Source of the DNA: Plut-88900 sp965116945
Lineage (GTDB): Bacteria; Chloroflexota; Dehalococcoidia; Plut-88900
Reading direction: 5' to 3'
Assembly (NCBI GenBank): GCA_965116945.1
Contig: OZ220734.1
Location: forward strand, 2,933,410 to 2,997,409
Length of the DNA stretch: 64,000 nucleotides
Each line of letters begins with the position of its first letter. Positions within the stretch are counted from its first letter, which is position 1. Below, piece by piece: positions 60,933 to 64,000 of the stretch. The translations under genes and the position numbers were made by a program. A model generated the notes under the pieces. That model was not told the origin of the DNA. It saw nothing but the letters and a program-made list of their open reading frames with translations, and made no database searches.

Positions 60933-62666
60933 ATGAGTGATATCGATCCGGTTACCTTCAGCGTGGTATGGAACGGCCTCGTATCTATCGCCGAGGAAAT
61001 GGGTATTGCCCTGCGCCGCTCCGCCTACTCCTTAGGCGTGCGAGAAGGCCGAGACTTCTCCACCGCACTCTTCGACGCCCGGGGCAGGCTCATTGCCCAG
61101 GGTAACTTCAGCCCCGGCCATCTTGGCTCCATGCCTTTTGTCGTCAAGAACATCCTTCAGGAATATCCCCTTGAAGAACTTGAAGAAGGCGACTCGATCC
61201 TCCTAAACGATCCCTATCTCGGCTCCGGCCATCTCCCAGACTTCTTCCAGGTGACGCCTATCTTCTTCAGAGGCAAACTGCTCGGCTTCTCCGCCAACTG
61301 TGCCCACATGGTCGATGTCGGAGGCGCGGGCCCCGGGTCCCAGGCCGTCGATACCCTGGACCTGTTCCAGGAGGGACTCAGATTCCTCCCCACCCGCATC
61401 TACCATGCAGGCCGACCAAACCGAGAAGTCCTCCGTATACTGGAATCCAACGTCCGTGTCCCAGACAAGGTGATGGGGGACGTCAGAGCCCAGCGAAACG
61501 CCAACCGAATCGGGGAAATGGGCGTCATAGCGCTCGCCGAGACCCATGGCCCTGACACCCTCGCCGCCTGCATGGACCGGCTCCTCGACCGCTCCGAAGA
61601 ATCCATGAGGACCGCCATCCGCGAACTCCCTGAAGGCATCTACGAAGCTGAGGACTACTTTGACGACTATGGCCCAGGTACTAACCCTCTGACTATCAGG
61701 GTGACCGTTTCCATCAAGAATGGCGCATTTACTATCGATTTTTCTGGCAGCAGCCCCCAGACTCGATCCGGCCTTAATTCAGCCTTCAATTACACACGTG
61801 CCTATTCCTACTTCACCTTGAAGGCTCTAACCGTCCGGGACCGGGTCCCCCAGAACGAGGGATGCATCCGCACAATCGAAGTAATCGCCCCCGAGGGCAG
61901 CCTGTTCAACCCCAAGCCCCCCGCCGCCGTCGGGCCCCGGGCCATAATGCAGCAGCGAATGGTAGATACAATTCTTCTCGCCATGTCCAAAGCCGCTCCC
62001 GACCGCGTGATAGCCAACAGTTCACATTGGGCTAATCCCAACTACGGCGGCATCGACCCCGCATCCGGCAGGTCCTTCGTCTACTACGAGATGTTGATAG
62101 GTGGTGTCGGCGCCCGACCCACCAAGGACGGCGCAGACGGCCTGTGCTCCGCATTCAACCTCGAAAATATCCCTGTCGAAGTCGTTGAGGCAACCTACCC
62201 TGTGTTGATCGACCGCCTCCAATTCGTTACCGACAGCGCAGGCCCGGGCCGCTTTCGTGGTGGTGCAGCCATGCGAAAGGACATCCAACTCCTCTCCGAC
62301 GAGGTAGTCTTTTCCAACCTCACCGACAGGCAAATCACCCAACCCAGGGGTCTCTTCGGAGGTCGCGGCGGCCCTGTCGGCAAGACCCTCCGCAACCCCG
62401 ACTCCCCAAACCCGGAAACCCTGCACTCCAAAGGCACATATCCCCTTAAGAACGGCGATGTAGTAAGCACTACTTTGTCGGGCTCCGGTGGATACGGACC
62501 TCCCACTCAGCGAGACCCGAAGAGAGTTATACAGGATGTCTTGGATGGCTTCGTTTCAATTACCGCCGCTGAGGAAGTCTACATGGTCGCCATCAACCCT
62601 GAATCCATGACTTTAAACGTCACCGAGACCCACCGCCTGAGAGGAATAAGTGACCAGCATGATTAG
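60933..62666 (+). CDS. Hydantoinase B family protein (HyuB-like)
   Basis: 577 residues. DPVTFSVVWNGLVSIAEEMGIALRRSAYSLGVREGRDFS, AQGNFSPGHLGSMPF and LLNDPYLGSGHLPD are the hallmarks of the HyuB/acetone carboxylase alpha family, with GHLPD supplying likely metal or ATP-site residues. It is the partner of the HyuA gene 12 nt upstream. The gene overlaps the next LLM gene by 17 nt, so all three are one operon. The actual substrate (hydantoin, oxoproline or ketone) is not decidable. Confidence 0.92.
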   Translation: MSDIDPVTFSVVWNGLVSIAEEMGIALRRSAYSLGVREGRDFSTALFDARGRLIAQGNFSPGHLGSMPFVVKNILQEYPLEELEEGDSILLNDPYLGSGHLPDFFQVTPIFFRGKLLGFSANCAHMVDVGGAGPGSQAVDTLDLFQEGLRFLPTRIYHAGRPNREVLRILESNVRVPDKVMGDVRAQRNANRIGEMGVIALAETHGPDTLAACMDRLLDRSEESMRTAIRELPEGIYEAEDYFDDYGPGTNPLTIRVTVSIKNGAFTIDFSGSSPQTRSGLNSAFNYTRAYSYFTLKALTVRDRVPQNEGCIRTIEVIAPEGSLFNPKPPAAVGPRAIMQQRMVDTILLAMSKAAPDRVIANSSHWANPNYGGIDPASGRSFVYYEMLIGGVGARPTKDGADGLCSAFNLENIPVEVVEATYPVLIDRLQFVTDSAGPGRFRGGAAMRKDIQLLSDEVVFSNLTDRQITQPRGLFGGRGGPVGKTLRNPDSPNPETLHSKGTYPLKNGDVVSTTLSGSGGYGPPTQRDPKRVIQDVLDGFVSITAAEEVYMVAINPESMTLNVTETHRLRGISDQHD

Positions 62667-63588
62667 CAAGCGACAGACCAAGTTCGGCGTTGCGATCCCC
62701 CAGAAATTCCCCGACGGCGTGGTCGATACCCAATACATCACCGAATTTCTGACCACCGTCGAATCCCTTGGATACGACAGCGCATGGGTTGGCGAAGGCG
62801 TGTTCGGAAAAGTGCCCAACCTGGAGCCCATGCCCCTACTCTCCTACGCCGCAGCCCTCACTTCACGTATAAAGCTGGGGGTATCTGCCCTGACCTTCCC
62901 CCTTTGGAACCCCATATTCCTCGCTAAGGCGGTCGCCAGCCTCGACCAGCTATCCAATGGTCGGTTCATCCTGGGGCTAACCGTTGGGGTGCATAGGGAA
63001 GACTACCCCGCCTTCGGCCTCAGGCCCGAGAACCGTCTCACCCGCTTCATCGAGGGCCTCGACCTGATGAAACGACTCTGGACATCGGACAACGTCACAT
63101 TCAAGGGTAAATTCTGGGAGATGGAGGACGTGTCCATCAGCCCCAGGCCCGTCCAGGTACCCCACCCGCCGGTCTGGTTCGGGTCCCGAGCCCTTCCAGC
63201 CCTTCGGCGCTCCGTTAAGTCCGGTGATGGCTGGATGGGCTCCGGCGCAACGTCCACAGCCGAGTTCCGGGAGCACATGGAAATTCTGCGAGGCTTCATG
63301 GCCGAGGAAGGCAAGGGCCAGGACGAATTTCCCCTCTCTAAGCGGGTCTACCTCGCCCTTGACCCGAACAAGGACAGGGCTTTGCGCAAACTGGAAGAGA
63401 TGATCGGCTTTATCTACGGAGACCCGACCCTTGCTCCGAAGGTCTCCATTTACGGTGACCGGGAGGAGGTTGCCGAAGGGCTGCGGGAGCTGATAGCAGA
63501 AGGTGTTGACCTTATCCTGCTGGCCCCTGCCTCTGATCCCAGGGGTCAGGCGGAACTTCTTGCCAACCAGGTGTTGCCCAGGCTCTAG
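62650..63588 (+). CDS. LLM class flavin-dependent oxidoreductase
   Basis: 312 residues, luciferase-like. FGVAIPQKFP, TSRIKLGVSALTFPLWNP and SNGRFILGLTVGVHREDY match the family; GSRALPALRRSVKSGDGW is the substrate-loop segment. GTG 62650 has GAGGA 4-6 nt upstream. It overlaps the end of the HyuB gene, which suggests it oxidises the product or precursor of the ring-opening step. It is not close to the other five LLM proteins here. Confidence 0.88.
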   Translation: MTSMISKRQTKFGVAIPQKFPDGVVDTQYITEFLTTVESLGYDSAWVGEGVFGKVPNLEPMPLLSYAAALTSRIKLGVSALTFPLWNPIFLAKAVASLDQLSNGRFILGLTVGVHREDYPAFGLRPENRLTRFIEGLDLMKRLWTSDNVTFKGKFWEMEDVSISPRPVQVPHPPVWFGSRALPALRRSVKSGDGWMGSGATSTAEFREHMEILRGFMAEEGKGQDEFPLSKRVYLALDPNKDRALRKLEEMIGFIYGDPTLAPKVSIYGDREEVAEGLRELIAEGVDLILLAPASDPRGQAELLANQVLPRL

Positions 63589-64000
63589 CCCGAGTTTTCC
63601 AGCAACGCCACTTGCGTCTGCTCCGGCATGCTGGATGCCGTCAGGTGTAGACGGCGCTGGCCCTCTGGAGCTGCCACCCCCATCTCCTTGAGGAATCTGG
63701 TCAGGGCCTCAGAGTCTGAAACATCGGGGCCCGGGTAGTCCATTGGCACCACCACCTTGGGCTCTACTAGCCTCGCAGTCTCCACGGACGCCTTCAAACT
63801 CTCCACTGACCCTATAGGCGCAACCATTACACCCACATCTCCTAGCCGCTCCACCTGCCCCGATTCCAACGGCTTTTGCAAATCACCCAGGTGGCACACC
63901 ACTATCCCATCCATCTCGATGGCGTATACCGTGTTCCTGCCTACCGGCCCCGACCCATTATCCGCTTCGGCGGTCTGATAGGCGGTGCCCACTCCGGTGA
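63585..64000 (-). CDS. MBL fold hydrolase, UlaG-like, C-terminal part (5' end outside window)
   Basis: The minus strand encodes at least 137 residues of the C-terminal half of a metallo-beta-lactamase-fold protein of the UlaG/YtkL group: YAIEMDGIVVCHLGDLQKPL, VGVMVAPIGSVESLKASVETARLVEPKVVVPMDY match the family's HLGD and final strand-helix unit; the His-motif lies outside the window. It overlaps the LLM gene by 4 nt at its 3' end. Function in the family is varied; no substrate can be given. Confidence 0.8.
   Translation of the reverse strand, partial: TGVGTAYQTAEADNGSGPVGRNTVYAIEMDGIVVCHLGDLQKPLESGQVERLGDVGVMVAPIGSVESLKASVETARLVEPKVVVPMDYPGPDVSDSEALTRFLKEMGVAAPEGQRRLHLTASSMPEQTQVALLENSG

Overview
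The window reads as a piece of a bacterial chromosome of moderately high GC, densely packed with catabolic enzymes. No rRNA, phage or plasmid marker is present, so taxonomy is inference. The gene content is six LLM-class flavin oxidoreductases, five PF04909 amidohydrolases, and pairs of CaiB/BaiF CoA-transferases, SDRs, M24 proteins, M19 proteins, MFS transporters, NIPSNAP proteins and GrdE-like proteins. This expansion of enzyme families for degrading recalcitrant organic matter is what is known from marine Chloroflexota of the SAR202 / Dehalococcoidia-related lineage, and that is my best guess.

Layout. 1-13.5 kb is mostly minus strand: an MFS transporter fragment, two M19 'dipeptidases' with altered metal sites, three LLM oxidoreductases, a PD-(D/E)XK nuclease-like protein, an orphan molybdopterin subunit and two tandem GrdE-like proteins; one M24 peptidase runs the other way. 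13.6-17 kb holds an acyl-CoA dehydrogenase, an SDR and two NIPSNAP proteins. 17-23.5 kb (minus) has a 2-hydroxyacid dehydrogenase, a GIY-YIG/RAMA-like protein, and an SDR - CoA-transferase - acyl-CoA ligase - LLM run that looks like one acyl-CoA degradation operon. 23.6-29 kb has an acetyl-CoA synthetase-like enzyme, a ThuA protein and an overlapping homocysteine methyltransferase / FAD oxidoreductase pair.

29.3-37.9 kb is the most accessory stretch: tRNA-Gln, an orphan HicB, a deazaflavin nitroreductase, a YbaY-like lipoprotein, a large Calx-beta surface protein that has lost its 5' end, a DNA methyltransferase fused to an HNH nuclease (A/T-richer than its surroundings) and 1.26 kb of hairpin-rich non-coding DNA. 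37.9-57 kb has the amidohydrolases, an ectoine-hydrolase-like M24 protein, tRNA-Arg and tRNA-Ser, an antiporter, the housekeeping pair glmU-corC, a CrtI-like oxidoreductase, an MFS operon and a hicB-hicA locus whose hicA is broken by one stop codon. 57-64 kb has a DUF309 protein, two MBL hydrolases and a hydantoinase A/B - LLM operon.

Most worth a second look: the paired M19 proteins missing zinc ligands, the tandem GrdE-like proteins that appear to lack the pyruvoyl cysteine, the methyltransferase-HNH fusion beside the truncated surface gene, an amidohydrolase that seems to start at ATT, and the stop-interrupted hicA.
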